A stretch of DNA of 64,000 nt. It comes from Helopsaltes ochotensis. Taxonomy: Eukaryota; Chordata; Aves; Passeriformes; Locustellidae. The DNA lies in assembly GCA_013400155.1 (NCBI GenBank), contig VXBM01001103.1:205803-269802 (forward strand). The letters run 5' to 3'. A program made the translations under genes and the position numbers. The stretch's first letter is position 1, and each line of letters starts with the position of its first letter. The notes below the pieces were generated by a model, which was given only the letters and a program-made list of their open reading frames with translations, did no database searches and was not told the DNA's origin. Shown one piece after another: positions 35,348 through 49,900 of the stretch.

Positions 35348-37678
35348 TTGACCTATAAATGACTTTTCATGAGTAGAAGATCTTCAAGGACTAATCCAGG
35401 GTGCCAAAAAATAACAACGGTGCTCAGAAATAATTAAAAAGTGTAGGTGGTGAGCTGGTGGTGGTCGAGAATTCTTGAATCTACTTGAAACTGAGTGGGG
35501 AGGCCATGAAACTCTTTTCTAGGCATCAGAACAGTCAGCATCCCTTCTCCCAAGGGTTAACTGAGCAGACACTCTGTGTTTCGTGATCCATGAGCACATC
35601 CTTAAAGTATTCACTCCTGGAGGCCGGTCATTACGTATCACAAGTTTCAATAGGGAAAATACTTGCAACATTCATAGCATTGAGGACAAGCTCGTAAATA
35701 TGATCCTTTATATTATGAAAACTCAAAAAATAAAATTTCAGTTTTAAAATCTTCTTCTTCAGAAGTGACAGTCAATCATAAAACAGAATATTTTCATTCA
35801 GAATTGGTCTTGCAATAATCAGGCAAAATAGTGTGCACACTTTTTAATATTCAGGTTTAACCTCACCATAATTAAAGCAGAAATGTTGGACAGGTGAGAA
35901 TTCTTATTATTCTTGGGGATATCAGGAAAGCTGTTGCCCCAAAGCTGAATTTGAAAACAATTTTCTATAAAGAGGATCAGACAGTACTTTCATGGTAGTC
36001 AAATTTAGTCAAGAGGTGCAACAGAATTTATCCATTATGGCTTTGGACTAGTTTATGAAATGAAATATACCATTATTGCATTACAGCCTGGAAAAGACTG
36101 AAAGGGAGAAGCTCTGCTTGCACGTATAAAAAGATGGAGCAAACGCAATCTCTGTCTCAGTTTTCAAACCCTGATGCAGATGATTCTCACAATGGTTTTG
36201 TTTGCTATCATATGCCATGCTTGTTGTATATAATTATGTGGGAGGCCATCTTTCTACCTGATACCTTCTCAGTCAACTGGTGTTTTGTGTGGGCAAGTAT
36301 AGTTTCACACTCACAAAAGGGGATGATCTCCTCAGACGATTACAGGAAGTGGTTCGAGTGCATAGGTCTGACTGGTAGGATAACATGTAAGATGTTTTAG
36401 CCTGTACATGTTCTCACACTGTCCTGGTAGTACTTTGTCCGAAGCCAATTTACTGTATTCAATACTCAAAAGGATTTGACTTGATCTTGCCCATCAGAGT
36501 TCTTCTGGCAGGTGCTATACTCATCTCCTTCTTTTGTAGATCAGGAAACAGGAATTTGTTGAAAATGGCTTTCTAATCTGTAGTTCTGCACTCGTGCATT
36601 CCTTTGCCAGAATGAAAAGCAAAATAAGGGCTGGAATAAACTTTACATTTTACTGATGTGGAAATTTAGTTTACTTTGAGTAAGCGCTAGAAAACAGGCC
36701 TTATTATGTAAGTAGAAAAGTTCAATACACTCTTTCTGACGTTGTCTGGTCAACTTGAGAGTGTTAAATAACCTGGCAAATTGGATAAAGCATGAATTCA
36801 AATAGAATATTTCTGGTTTTTAATAGACAAAATTTATTCTGTGGCTGGGTATGCCAAATGCTCTCACTAGAACTATCATTGGATCTTGTAAAATTCTCAG
36901 AGTCAGTGAGTTGTGAATGCCACATTTATCTGCAGAATTACTTTACTTTGATCATAACTATAAGTTCTGCAACAATCATAAGGGCAACAGGCAGGAAAAA
37001 GTATCCTTGGTTCAGGACAGATAAACCTAGCTGGATAACTTTGTGCATTCATGACAAGACAGGCTGTGTGCACACTGAAGAGACTAGAAAGGGCAAAGTA
37101 GGAATCTGAGTTGAAAGTTTTCTTGATAAATAATGGAAGGGATGGTTCCAAGAGACTTTGTGGAACCAGAAGTCTGCAAATTGCTTCCACTCAGTGCAGA
37201 AATTCATACTCCTGGTGGAGACATTGATTTTCCAAGTATAGGGTGCTGTTAATGGTAACAGTCTCCATAATTCTAGATGCAATGTCAGCAATGATTAGTG
37301 TTAAATTAGAACTGAATAAGCAGTTTTAATTTGTTTTAACGAAAATGAACATATATCACATACAGCAATTTTGGCCTTGATAATTTTTTTAACTTTGTTT
37401 CTATTCTGATTGCATCTCTTTTACAAGTGACATTTAAAATTTCTTTACCTTCTAGAGTGAAGACTTTTCTCTTGTCTCAGTTTTGTTTCTCTAATAGGTG
37501 CATATGACACATGACCGACTCTCTCCCATGTGGTCCGCATGATAAGTTAACAGGCTTGATCTCATTGCTTTTTACACAATTTTGCATATTTTCCAGTCCA
37601 TCGGTGATTAAGTGGTTCTTTTCTGAATCTTTTCCAAGGGTAGAGGCCTTCCTTTTCCTTCCATCTAGAGGCCTGTAG
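35348..37678. other. Unannotated AT-rich DNA
   Basis: No gene or recognised repeat. The opposing frames at 36,792-37,109 (plus) and 36,903-37,291 (minus) overlap and have no domain. Confidence 0.55.
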
Positions 37679-38026
37679 TCTGTGGTGTTCCCTAGGGATT
37701 AATAGTAGGTCCATTATTATTAAACTATTTCAGTGGTGCCCAGCAATAGATCAAGGAGTAATGTTCAAAAATTAAAACACAAGAAGTTCCACCTCAGCAT
37801 GAGGAGGAACTTCATTTAATTACAGAGAGCAGAGCACTAAAAAAGGTTGCCCAGGAAGGTCATGGATTCTCCCTCTCCAGAGACATTCAAAACTCACCTG
37901 GACACATTCCTGTTTAATCTGCTCTAAGTGGCCCTTCCTTGGCAGTGAAGTTGGACTGGATGACTTCCAGAGGTCCCTTCCAATCATAAAAATCCTGTGA
38001 TTCTGTGATAATTCTGTGATGCTGTG
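37679..38026 (+). repeat. CR1 LINE fragment with an internal deletion
   Basis: It starts with TGGTGTTCCCTAGGGATTAA and TAGTAGGTCC, matching the end of the CR1 second reading frame (the PQGSxLGP stretch of the reverse transcriptase, here decayed). It then jumps near 37,728 to the 3' untranslated blocks CAGTGGTGCCCAGCAATAGA, AAGTTCCACCTCAGCATGAG, GGTTGCCCAGGAAGG and GTTGGACTGGATGACTTCCA. The tail has TTCTGTGAT repeats. It belongs to a different subfamily from the GGTGAGGCACTGG copies. Not coding. Confidence 0.85.
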
Positions 38027-41000
38027 CTACCAGTATTCTAAACATATGGAGAGCAGAACTGTGGCCAGACTTACCGTAGGAATTATAAATTTGACAAACA
38101 TATGTTCTGTTGGGTTTTTTTTATCATGAAGAGTATTTTCATGTTTATAGTCCTAGTATAATATTAACCCTTTTGATTGCAAAGTTGTACTGAGAAGCTG
38201 CTCTCAGTTTATCACACTTTGTCATCTGAAGACCATTTCAGAATCACAGCTTTCAAGATAGAATCTGCCATTGAACTACCATGGCCTATATTATTGCCAC
38301 AGGTTTGTGGTTTAAGATTTGAAACATATGGTTTGTTTGAAGCCTATAGGGATGAACTTTCTTCCTCCTTTATTTACTGCTCCCTTGGCATTTGGTCATC
38401 ACCAAAATCTATGGTTTTTTACATGTGGTTTTGTTTAGTATTTGTCTTATTCCTAAGCCATTGATAAAAAGATTAAAACATAGAACCGAAAAGAAAAAAA
38501 AAACCACATCAGTAAGTTTCTACTTGAAATGCAGCTGGTTGGCACTGATTCAGATGTAGCATTGTGTTCTGAATCTTATTATTTAACTACTTCTTAATTA
38601 ATTTATTATGTGAATGTAAAATTGTTCAGGCTTTATCACTCAAGGCGTCATGTGGTCTCAATTCAAGTGCATTACAGAAATCTGTTGCAGCAACATCATT
38701 ATTTGCATCACACAAAGTTGTAAACAACAAGATGTTGCCAATATACTTAAATTTTCTACAAATGTAAAATAACATCAACATTACTGCATTCTTTTATTTC
38801 TGATTGGTTCCGGTTTATATAAGCCATTTTATGATTTGGGATGCTGTTGTATCTCCAGATCTATAGCTTTCCATACAAGATTAAAAAAAAAAAATTCTTA
38901 CATATTTTTAAAAGCATAGCTATATTCTGGGACATCTACAGATCTCCAGAATATATTGGAAAGTGAGCATTTGTTATCCACAGAATTTTTTTGCCATATG
39001 ATTTAGGATCTGAGTAGTACCTGGATCTGCTTATCTTGGAATTCTCATTTTTAATAACTGTTGCTAAATATTGGTATTAGTTATGGTTGTAGTCAATGTT
39101 TCTCTCAATTTACATTTCCTAACTGCATTATTAACTCTCCTTGCCAATACATAAATATTTACTGCAAAAATGTCTGTCCTCCTTTATTGTTAGTAATTCT
39201 TCCATTTCATCCTCCTAGAAATTTATCAATGTAGTTTGTTACATGAGTGATCTGGAAGGAACTTGTGTTTCAAACTTTGCATGAAGTATGTCTGTTTCTT
39301 GACAGCCAACATTGTACCTTTTGTGGTAACACTGACTACAATAGAAACAAAGATTTTTCTCTCGGATAGAATCAGTTATGACTTCTAAGGAAGATGATTT
39401 TTCTTAAGTAGTAAAATATCATCTGATCCTCCTGTAGTCTAGCCAGAAATAGCAGTGAAACTTGGAACTGACACTAGTCTGTCAATAACTGGATTGGAAA
39501 ATCAGTAACGATTTTTTAAATAAGCAAATATTGTTAATTATTAAGTTACTATTAATATTATTGTTTAAAAATGGGGAAGTGTTTTCTGACTAGAGACAGA
39601 ACTGAAATGTTACATTTTCTTACTTATTCTGCCAGTTATTTGATGTTGATGTCAAACTCTTTTTTGTGCAGGATCAAACTGAATTCTTATATTGTTTAAT
39701 TGTCAGAAAAACCTCTTTAAAATTCAGCATGAATACTTGAAGGTAAGGAATTATTAAAGAAATCAATGCTTGCTCATATTTTAATCTGCATAAGAAAGCA
39801 GAAAACAGAAAATAAGAAGCAGAAATACATGAGTCCTCTAGTAAAATCAGCTGAATCCCAGAGTATAGGCTAGACTGCTGTAGACTCTATAGCTATTTAC
39901 GTTATTCTTCTCATGCTTGGATTAAATTTGAATGAATTTCAGAAGGAATTCCACCTCAATGAATGCCCTTTATAAAACTTTGCCTTCTTATTTTTCTTTC
40001 CTTAGTCCCTTGTTTGAACACGTAGAAATTATTGCCATCACAGGAAGAATCTAGAGTGCCAGTGAACTGAGGGTGTTTTTTCTATCTTTTTTATATTTTG
40101 ATAACTTTTAATAGCATTGTAAAACTGATTACTTTCTAATTTTTTAACGCTTAACAAAGGCTTCTTTTTCTTTTTTGACTAAATATTTTTGTTCCTGAAA
40201 CCTCTTGAAGTCTCTTTCTCTTGTCTTTAGAATATTTGCTTGGAGTCTTCTTTAACATCCTGTTCCATTTTTCATGGGGTAGGGAGGAAGGAAATTTAGT
40301 AAATTAAGGTGCGGAATAGCTCATTACACAATTAAAGATTGAAACTGAGTCTTTAAATCCACTCTGGATATTTAAAAGTCTACTTTGTATCTGGACAATA
40401 AAGATTCACTGATTTTAATGGTAAACTTTTTGTAAACTCAAGAAGATATCTTAAAACTTGAACAATAAATGCTTGAACACTTAAACATGGATCAAGCGAA
40501 CTAAAAGTTTGTGTAGCAAAAGATACCCAGCATTTTAGTGAGGTTGATGTCTGATATATCTTCCTGTAACTTAAATAATAATGTCCATTGTAAAAGAATT
40601 CCTAATGTATTCTAGGTGAGAAACAATAAGTAATGAGGTTTTACTCCTGAATTTTATTGCAGTTATGATAACTAGATCCAACTATCTAAATAGTTGAAGC
40701 TTAGTATCAAAGAGCAGAGGGATTTATCTGGTCAAGGGCACAAACCAGGCAAAGCAGAGGCACAGACCAGAGGAAGCAAGGGCACTCTCTTGTTGAAGGA
40801 ATCCTGCCACTGCCTCTTAATTCTCTATTTGTGATGGGAAGAATTGGGCACGCAGAAAGGCTTTGTGAATGAGACCCTACTGACCAAAACTTAGGTACCT
40901 ACATTAACCAGGTGAGATCTCCCAATGCAGATTTTCAAAGTTTCTGCACAGTCAGTGCTCGTTTGAATAATGTAAGCACTTGCTTTAGACCTGTTTATTA

Positions 41001-42549
41001 GGTACCTCAAATTTAGGAGAAAGATGTGTGTTTAAAATTATTCTGAACCCTGTATAAAGATTTCTGTGGCTCCTGTGAGCATTATATCAACGATACAGAA
41101 GAACACTGAAGTTAAGTAATAGAGAAATGTGATATATAGAGAGATCTAACAGTGTGTCTGGAAGCATACAGAGCCTTCATCTTTCTTCCTTTATACATAT
41201 GTATCTTATGCATAATCCTGGCTTCTTTGCTGGTATTTTTTTTTTCCCTAAGAAATGGTATACTGTGCCCCAGACTAGTGGAAAAAAAAACTTATCAATA
41301 AAAACTGTTTACAGTTACTTATTTTGACTTTATACCTTGTCCAAATAGGTAAAGAATGGCTATACTATGCCATCACCTGCCAAAATCAAGCAGATCCTGG
41401 CCCAAATGTAAAGAGACTAAATTTTTTTCATGCTTTTCCTATTTAACTGCTATTTGAAAAACTTTAGTGGCATCCTTCTCAAGATTAGATAGCTGTGTCT
41501 TGTTTTTATCTGAAAGAGCAGTTCCCCACCAACTCTTCAAGAGAAATTCAGTCAGCCAGGGACTGAAGGGAAGCAATCCTTGTGTATGAATCCAGGTCAG
41601 CTTGGGATGGGAACTTCCTTGGAGGATGGCACTCAGAAACTCTCACTGGCTGGGGGGCAAGCTAAAAGGTTTTAGATTAAGACGTGGGATTATTCCAGGA
41701 CATGACTCCATCTCTTTCCTCAAGTCATGTGTACTCTATACAGATCTACAAATAGCCAAATAAAATAAAATTTCTTTTAGGGCTTGGCATCAGCTTTTGT
41801 ATGTGAGTCCTTCTGCTCTTATTATAAGGTCTTCTGGTTATACAAAATCACTCAAACAATTCAACCACTGTCTTGACTTTCTATAGACTCATTGTTCTTT
41901 AATGTCTCTATTTTTGAAAAACTGCTGATATTGCCTACCTCACAGTCTTCTGTGGAAACATTCCAGAAATTCACTAAGTCCTGTGAAAAGAAGGGCTACT
42001 TTTATCTATTTTAAGCCAGTTTCCCAAAGTGCCCCCTGAGTGTTTGCAGTAATGTGTGGGTGAGGATTCATGGTTCTGCATTCATTTTGTACAACACCTT
42101 CTCAATGCAAAGCTCGAACACATTTCCCTCAGCTTTTTTCTTCTTAAACTGAAGAAGAAGAAAGTAAAGATGAAGGCTGAGAACAAAACTCTTTAGTCTC
42201 TTCTCACAGAGCTATGGTTTTTTCCTCTTTGCCATTTTAGTAGCTCTGCACCGTACCTTCTTTAATATGTCACTCCTGCTCTGCGGAGATGAACCTTGCA
42301 CGGTAACCAAGGTTTTATGCTGTTAGTACCTTCTTTTCTGTTTTCAATGCCCTTCAAATGAGTTGCTTTTTTTAGCTGTTGCTTCACAGGGAGCCATGAT
42401 ACTTTGAAAGCAGCTGTATTTTCCTTAGGAACAGTACTTTCACACCTTGAGGAACGTTATGGTATGGAAGCAGAGTCTGCCAGCTTTCACTCTTACAGCA
42501 ATAGGCAATATAAAGAGGACTTCTGAACTTGATGAAAATTTGCCACTTT
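38027..42549. other. Long AT-rich stretch, nearly no identifiable content
   Basis: About 4.5 kb with no supportable gene. The only notable items are an A run near 38,882 and an ancient-repeat-like segment at 40,885-41,025, entered separately. Open frames are almost absent between 38.5 and 43.4 kb because of high stop density. Confidence 0.6.
40885..41025. repeat. Possible ancient interspersed repeat
   Basis: ACTTAGGTACCTACATTAAC, then CAGATTTTCAAAGTTTCTG and near the end TTAGGTACCTCAAATTTAGG. Paired TAGGTxCCT words around a TTTTCAAAG block look like a decayed ancient amniote repeat. Similar words recur at 44,580-44,650 and 50,480-50,560. No named family is claimed. Confidence 0.3.
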
Positions 42550-42880
42550 AGTACCTAAACGTGGCCTACAAGAAGGCTGAAGAAAGACTCTTTACAAGGG
42601 CATGCAGTGATGGGATAAGGGAATGGTTTTAAACTGAAGGAGGGTAAAATTAGAAATTAGGAAGACATTTTTTGCTGTGAAGGGGTTGAGATACCAGCAT
42701 AGGTTGCCAGAGAAGCTGCGACTATTCCAGGCCTGGAAGTGTTCAAGGCTAGGTTAGATGGGTTTTGAGCAACATGGTCTAGTGGAACGTTTTCCTGCCC
42801 ATGGCAAGGGAGTTTAAACTAGATGGTCTTTAAGGTCCCTTCCAACCCAAATAATTCTACTATTCTATGGCTCTATGATT
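42550..42880 (+). repeat. CR1 LINE fragment (3' end)
   Basis: Plus-strand copy starting in AGTACCTAAACGTGGCCTAC and AAGAAGGCTGAAGAAAGACT, continuing with GCATGCAGTGATGGGATAAG, GGTTTTAAACTGAAGGAGGG, GGTTGCCAGAGAAGCTG, GGTCTAGTGGAACG and CCCTGCCCATGG variants. The tail is TTCTACTATTCTATGGCTCT. At about 330 bases it is one of the longer copies of this subfamily here. Confidence 0.95.
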
Positions 42881-45510
42881 AAGAAGTAAAGCTCTTCCAT
42901 GTTTCATATAATTTATTGGACACAAAAAACCCCCGTTGTAAATATGAAGCATACAAAATTATTTTGCTTCTGTTTTTCCAAGAATTTTGATGCACTCCAA
43001 ATTTTTCTGCTTGCAAGTTCTAAAAGGCCATTTGTAAACCCCTTTCACCCCATAAACCTTTTTTCTGAGAGATAATTTTCTCCTATAACTTAGATACTCT
43101 GTAACCCAAACCCATTCCTGTACTCAAAATCTTCTTTCAACTACTGTAACTCCCAGAACTTACTGCCAGGGGCTAAAGCCATATATTATATAGTACTGAA
43201 GTTGATCTTTGTCTCACTGAGAAGGTTTTATTTTATTTTATTTGACACAATAATATTTATTAACTTCAAAGTCACGCAAGGCATATATAACACTTGAAAA
43301 ATTACACCTACAGCATGGGGAAAGTGGCTTTGCTTTGAAGGAGGTTGAACCAAGTCCTGTAGTAATCATTAGAAATCCGGATTCTCTGCTTTGATATCTC
43401 TAGCAAAGCTATCTGCTGTCTGAATATCAATCAGGACACAGGAGAAAATGGCTGTTGAGTCATGCAGAGAGATAAAACTGACTGCAACAGATATTTACAG
43501 GATATATTACTCCTAGTTGCCTCATACACACTGGAATTTGTTTTCGTATGCCTAAATGGTTTAATGATCTTTAGAAACATTTCTAGACTTCTGAAACAAG
43601 CATTTCTCTTAGTTACAGCCTGGATTTCCGTTCAGTTTTTCAATCTAACATAAGAAAGGGCTCTATGGATGTCAGTTATGAGAAAGAGTATATTGATATT
43701 CTTTTGTGGGCAGGTGCATAGCAATGGATGTAAGAAAAAAACTATTATGATAGAAGCATCTGGGTCCAAGCTGGATCTTGACTTTAAGTGGAAATAATGA
43801 GGATATTTCCCCAAGTGGAAGAGAAAGTGTGCTTACTGCTGGGTATTCTTGCTCCCCTCACCCTGCTAATTCATTAAGGCTCTGCGCTAAGAATTCCGCA
43901 GTAATTATTCCTGGGGGAAGAATGTTTGAGGGTGTCATTTTACTGTGAATGATTACTGAATAATAAAACTAACAATCCAGGGACATTCTGAAAATTCCAA
44001 ACGTGACCACTGAGTGGCAATCAGAGTATACCCTTGAAAAGCCCAGGATTCTTTCTGTTGGGCTGAGCAGTATGCAGACAGCCAGGTTTCCTGTGTCCTT
44101 CTCAAGCATTTACCATGGCTCCTGAATTACATGTGGTTTTTAAGAAGTCCATGTGTATCTGTTCAGGTAGACGAACTGTGCTGGGATGATGGTGCTGGTT
44201 AGTCCAAAAGTCCTGTCAAAAATGAATTAGACCTGCAAAGCGTAAGGAAGCTGGAGCATCCAGCACATCTTGAGACTGTCCTGCTCATGCAGCCTTATCC
44301 AGCAATGGAGAACTAGGACCATGGGGAGATGCTCTGTTTACTACCCTGGATGCCTTATAAGGCTGCCTCCAGTTTTGCATGTTCATGGTGTGTGTCTTGA
44401 GGCTAATAATCAGCTCACAGGGACAAGAACATTTGTGCTTAGTTTTCAAAAACTATATGGCACCATCTATGTTGCAACTAGCTCTGAAGGAAACTTAAGA
44501 TGCCCAAGTTAATCATGCCTACTCAGAAACCACCTATCAAAGGTTTCGTTTCAATGTCTCCTTGCTCATTTCAAAATTGCAGTGGTGCCCAGGTGCCTAA
44601 ATTCTGTCCACTTCATGAGGTCTGGGGCTCCTGATACCAAGGAACTTACGTATGCATAGACATCTGTGGAACACTGTAGTTTGAAATGGAGGCAATTGAT
44701 CAATTTTAGGATTCTCTAGAGATTAAGTGATACATGAAAATATGTGTATTCACAGTCAGTTTGTGAAATTTTGGCCCCCAAACTGTTTAACTGATTGGGC
44801 ATCGAGCTAATGACAGGCTGAAAAACATGATTTGGTAATTAGTGTTGGGTAATATTCAGTTCTTCATAAAGAGTAGGACATGATTATTACTGTGTGTATG
44901 ATATTATAATCAATTTTTTTAAAAAAAATTATTGTTAAATTTATTTGCTTCATAAATTGTTTCTAGCCACTGTTCTATTGAAATGAAGAAAATGGAATTA
45001 TTGAGAAACTGGAGGTAATGCTTTCAAAGTTTAAGGTCTTGGATTAAATACTTTATTGGCGAGAGACTTGCCACATGACCTTTACTTCACTGGTCTACCT
45101 GGATTTCCATCTTCTGTGTGTAAAATAGACATGACTGCTTTCCCCTTCTTTATGGAGTTACTATACATGTTGTGGTGAATGGAGTAAAGTACTTTCAATA
45201 AGTGGAACATAGTAAAGTTTGGACTGGACAGGAAATAGGTTTTATCTGTCCTAGAAGCTGTGCAAATGGAATTTGGTCAAATGTTTCTTCAACTTTCATG
45301 TTTTCCCAGCAACGTGTTTATGATCAATATTTCAAAAGTAGAATGGAATTTCTCTTACAAGTTACAGTACTCTGTCAGAGTCATCAAGCATTTTGTTTAA
45401 CCAGAATTTCCTGGAACCTATTTCATGACCCATTCTCTTTCAAAATTCAGCATTGCAATCTCAAAGAACCGTCTTGAACAGCTTCATTGCTACATGTGTT
45501 CTGTACTTTT
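42881..45510. other. Unannotated AT-rich DNA
   Basis: No gene or firm repeat. A T/A run occurs at about 44,915-44,930. The 44,580-44,650 part has GGTGCCTAAATTCTG-like words shared with the possible ancient repeat at 40,885. Confidence 0.55.
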
Positions 45511-45542
45511 TCACACACACACATACACACCCACACGTGCAC
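45511..45542 (+). repeat. (CA)n microsatellite
   Basis: CACACACACACATACACACC continuing to CACACGTGCACA, an imperfect dinucleotide repeat followed by A runs. Confidence 0.9.
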
Positions 45543-46561
45543 ATTAAAAAAAATACAAAAAAAATCCTTCAAACTCATAGACATTTACAGTTTTCCCCCA
45601 CAAAGTTATTTGGAAAATATTTTCTATATGTCTTTTTCTGTCTTCTCATTAGTATCTACTAAAGTGACTGGGTTAAAAAGGCATTTAATAAGATTTCAAC
45701 TAATTAAATTCCCATATGATTTCCAGCTAAGAAACTCTTTTCCTTAGAGAGAAAAAGAAAACAAAAACTTCTAAATGAAATCTATATTGATTTTTTAAAA
45801 ACTTTACAAACATGTACTGCCATGTTTGGAAGCTTCTGTTTTGTTGTTATTCAAACATACTGTTTAGCATTTCTGTTTGGAAAAGATACCATTAAAACTT
45901 CATCACTTTCCTCAAGAAAAATTAAAGCAAGCCTTTGTATAAGGAATTTCAAAGAACTTTAGGAAAGGATTTCAGTTATGAGTTAACATACTTACATAGG
46001 GAAACGGGAGAGATTGAGTTGCTTGAAACAAAATGTGTTTTTATAGGTAGTATTTTTCAGTAGATGCTATTTAAAGCAAAGGACATGCTGAACTAAAAGG
46101 TGGGACTTCAAAATCCCAGACTTTAGCTTGGTGATTCCTAGCAGATATTGCTCTCCAAGGTAAGTGGTAGCTTTTAAAATTTGACCTATACCCAAAACCA
46201 AGATGGGCTAAAAATACTTCCAAGCTCTCAAAAAGTCTTTCCAGAGGCTGTTTTTGAGCAACATTTTTGAGTTTAGAGGACACTCTAGAGCCCACATGAG
46301 CTAAAAGGAGTTGCGGCAGTGATATTAATTCTCTGGCCAGAGTTTCAACATTGATTTCATGGGGAGCAGGATTAACTAGTGCAGTCCACTATTTTTAATA
46401 GGATTATCACAAAATTTTTGCTCATTAAAAACAAAATTAAGATGTCCTAATTAAGAAGGACATCCAGTTCTCCAGGGAGATCACTGTGATAATCAGTAAT
46501 AACACTGACATTACTGGCCTTGCACACTTGTGGTGGTGGGGCAGCCACAGGGCAGCCTGCT
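45543..46561. other. Unannotated AT-rich DNA
   Basis: No gene or recognised repeat. Confidence 0.6.
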
Positions 46562-46907
46562 TTTCTGGGCAATCTGTGCAAGTGCCTCACCACCCTCACC
46601 CACCACCCTTGTCCTATTGCTCCATGCCCTTGTCAAAAATTCCTTTCCAGCTCTCTTGTAGCCCTTTGAGGTACATCACAGTGCTAGAAGGTCACTCTGG
46701 AACTTTTTCTCCTCCAGGCTGAACAAGCTCAACTCTCTCAGCCTGTCTTCATAGCAAAGGTGCTCCATCCCTCTGAGCATCTTTGTGGCCTCATACGTAT
46801 GTGTTCCAACATGTCCATATCCATCTTATGTTGGGATTGCAGGGCTGATTGCAGTACTCTGGGTGGGGTCTCATGATTGTAGAGTTGAGAGGAGAATGAC
46901 CTCCCTA
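46562..46907 (-). repeat. CR1 LINE fragment lacking its 3' end, minus strand
   Basis: On the plus strand: TGGGCAATCTGTGCAAGTGC, CTCACCACCCTCAC, CTCCAGGCTGAACAAGCTCA, CTCTCAGCCTGTCTTCATAG, AAGGTGCTCCATCCCTCTGA, GCATCTTTGTGGCC and GGGTGGGGTCTCATGA. This is the reverse complement of the CR1 3' untranslated region and the end of ORF2. The terminal 200 bases with the octamer tail are absent at the left edge, so the copy was cut at its 3' side. Confidence 0.88.
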
Positions 46908-49900
46908 GATGAAGTTATGTGCTGCACAGGTGTGAGTTTGGAGAGCCTGAAAAACCTGAGAGAATTAATTAGGCAACTTTATGTTCTATGCCAAGTATAA
47001 ACATTGCTTATAAAAATCTCTCATATTTATTTAATAAATATATATACACAAAAAAAGTACATGAATACATATCTTATATATAAACTAATCTGCTTCATGA
47101 AACCACAGTGCACAAAGCAAGATGGAATAATGGCATTTCTCTCTCTGTAACGAATGAAGTGTGTCTCTCATATATTTAGCAACACAATTAGCATGAGTCC
47201 AAATGCCAGTCAGAGCTCAGAAAGCTGCAAGCTGTGGGCCATTGAGACCTCTCAGGACTTGTCCCAAGAACAAAGCTAAATTCCTATTTTAAGTGTATTG
47301 CAGCAAAGGGTGAGTACTTGCCATATGGAAACGTGGCCTTTAGGAATGAGTTGTGATTTATAGAAAGTGCGAGATGATGCCCTGAAACTTTTGTAGCCAC
47401 CTAGAGAATACTTTGTATGACTACTGCACTGCATAAGAGCGTATTTTAAAATTAAATTTAAGCTTAGACCTTTTCTGCAGAAGAGTTAATTTAATGCAAT
47501 CCTTGGTGGTACTAAATCAGAAATATTTATGTGGAGTTATTCTGGTTTTTATTTAATCCCAGGCATATTGTTATGTGTCAGGACAAGACGGGATAAAATT
47601 TAGCCAAACTCAATGCAGTAGAAGGCACTCTAAGGACTCATTCCTCAGTACCACTGTAAATGCCATTATGGTACCACTGGATTTCATCTCCTGGTGCAAT
47701 TGAAAGTGGATTCAGAGGAGGAAAATCAGTAGGTTATTTGCCTCACTAGTAGGACAGACGCATTTCACTTCTGTTTTGTATTCAAGAACAGTTTGGAGAG
47801 CAGAATCTTTCATTTACTCCTACGACTAGAAGGTGATCTGAACAATAGTGAGAGTGGAAGGAAGCTTGAAGTGAAGTTCCTTCCCAGGTACTCAGGGTGA
47901 TACTACATACCCGTCAAGGAAAGTAGTTGTTCCCCAGTGACAGGAATGTCAGGCAGAGATTTCAATTTCAGGTTTTTCTTGAAGGTACACTTCCTTTTAG
48001 AAGTACTGTCAGGTTAAAGGAACTCCTACCTCTTGTATTCTTACACCCAGAATATATCTTAGTCAAACAACACCACTCTGTGACACCTGTGGCACCTTCA
48101 GTTCCGCTTAACCTATTCTTAAATGCCAGACCCTCCAGTAAATACACTAAATAGCAAACACAAATACTCCTACTATGCATGCAACCTGTTTATTCTCTGA
48201 GTAGTGCATTTAGTAGTTTAACTTGTCAAAACATGCACTATCTGTTCAACCTTACTTCTGTTACCTGCATTTTACTTCTCCCTGCTCTTTGTTCCTTCCT
48301 GCACACTGTCTCAATCTCAGCTGCAAAGTCCTTAGGGCAGGACATGTTCTGCATATGATACTTCTTGGAGCCTCAGTCCCATTCCAGGCTATTCCATACA
48401 GGAATAGCAGAATCCGTGTTCTTTGGTTAATTATGAAAATTCTGTAGAATCAAATGAAAGTTACTGGCAGAGGCAGGAAATTTTTTTCATTTTGATTAGC
48501 TGTGTTTTAAATCTCTGGAGAAAAGAGAAAAAGTAACTTAAAATTACATATAAAAATTTGCCTGTATCCCATGTGGCTTCCCAGGGAAATTAAAAAGCTG
48601 TCTGTTCTAAGTGAGAAGTAAACCCCAGTGGTTGGTCCGGAATGATCATGAAACAGAAACAGCAGCACATGACAGGTCTCTAGTGGCACTGAATGACACC
48701 TCACTTTATATCCTTACTGCCAAATGGTTGAGACATTTTTGATACTGCTCAGTATGCAAAGATCAGGCTTTGTCAAATGTATGGTCTGTGATTGTGGCAT
48801 CAGTTGCAAGTGATATTAAAGAGTTGCAAACATGTGAAATGATTAAATGTTTCACTCCAGAAACACATATTTTCCAGAGCACATCATCTGCCCTAAAGGA
48901 ATGGAATATTCATTTTCTGTCAGACAAAAAGCTTACATATACCTTCCATAGTGATTTGATAATAATTTGATGGGAAATGTCATGCAGAAATGCAGGCTGA
49001 CTTAGTACCTGACCTATTTTTAGGTCATGAAATCGAGCATTCCTCCTTGTAATTTGAAAAAAAAAAAACTTAGTTTCTTTGGTGACTACATTGTGTTCAG
49101 TTTCTGCAAAATAGTATTGTGTGCAGGAGTGTTAACAAGAGTGGAAATTTTAAGAAAATGCGCAAACTCCCAATCAGAGTCACAACAGAGAAATGAAATT
49201 TCTTTTTGTTGATTATACAGCTCTGAATGCTTTCTGGGATTCATGGCAGAAAAATGCTACAAGGTGTGATTTATTTTCAGGTGTGCTATTCCTTTATTTC
49301 TTGATTATACAAGTGTGTAGATGTAAATTCTTGATTCTTTTATTCCCACTAGTGTGAGAATAAATTATATTTCCCACTAGAACTCTTTATGCTTTGCATA
49401 AAAAAAAAAAAAAACCAAAAAAAATTTTCCATAAATATTAGAAGTTCCAAATGAAAAACTCCTTTCAATTGGAAATTTTAAAGCAAAAATGTTTACAATT
49501 ATTTTGGGGCGTGGAATGACAAATATATAAGACAGATTAACCAACTGTAAATCAATAATTCTGGCTCAGAACAACGGTTCCCTTTGCCCCCCATTCCCTG
49601 GTTTTCCCAGTCTTAAATCACTTTTTTTAAGGAAGAATTAAGATTACTAAACTTACTAAGATTGAAAATATCTGCAGGTTTCTGCATCTAGGATTTATAA
49701 GTATATAATATGGAAGATGCTCAGATAACCAGAAGATTAATCTCATGCTGTCAGTGTTAAGCTGGGTCTTATTAATGGGATATACATGAAAAACATTAAC
49801 TTCATAAAAACATGTGGCCATGGGGAAACAGTATGTTTTTTTCTTACCAGCACCTCCCCCCCTTCAAAAAATGTAAAATCCAATTTGCCTCAAAACATCC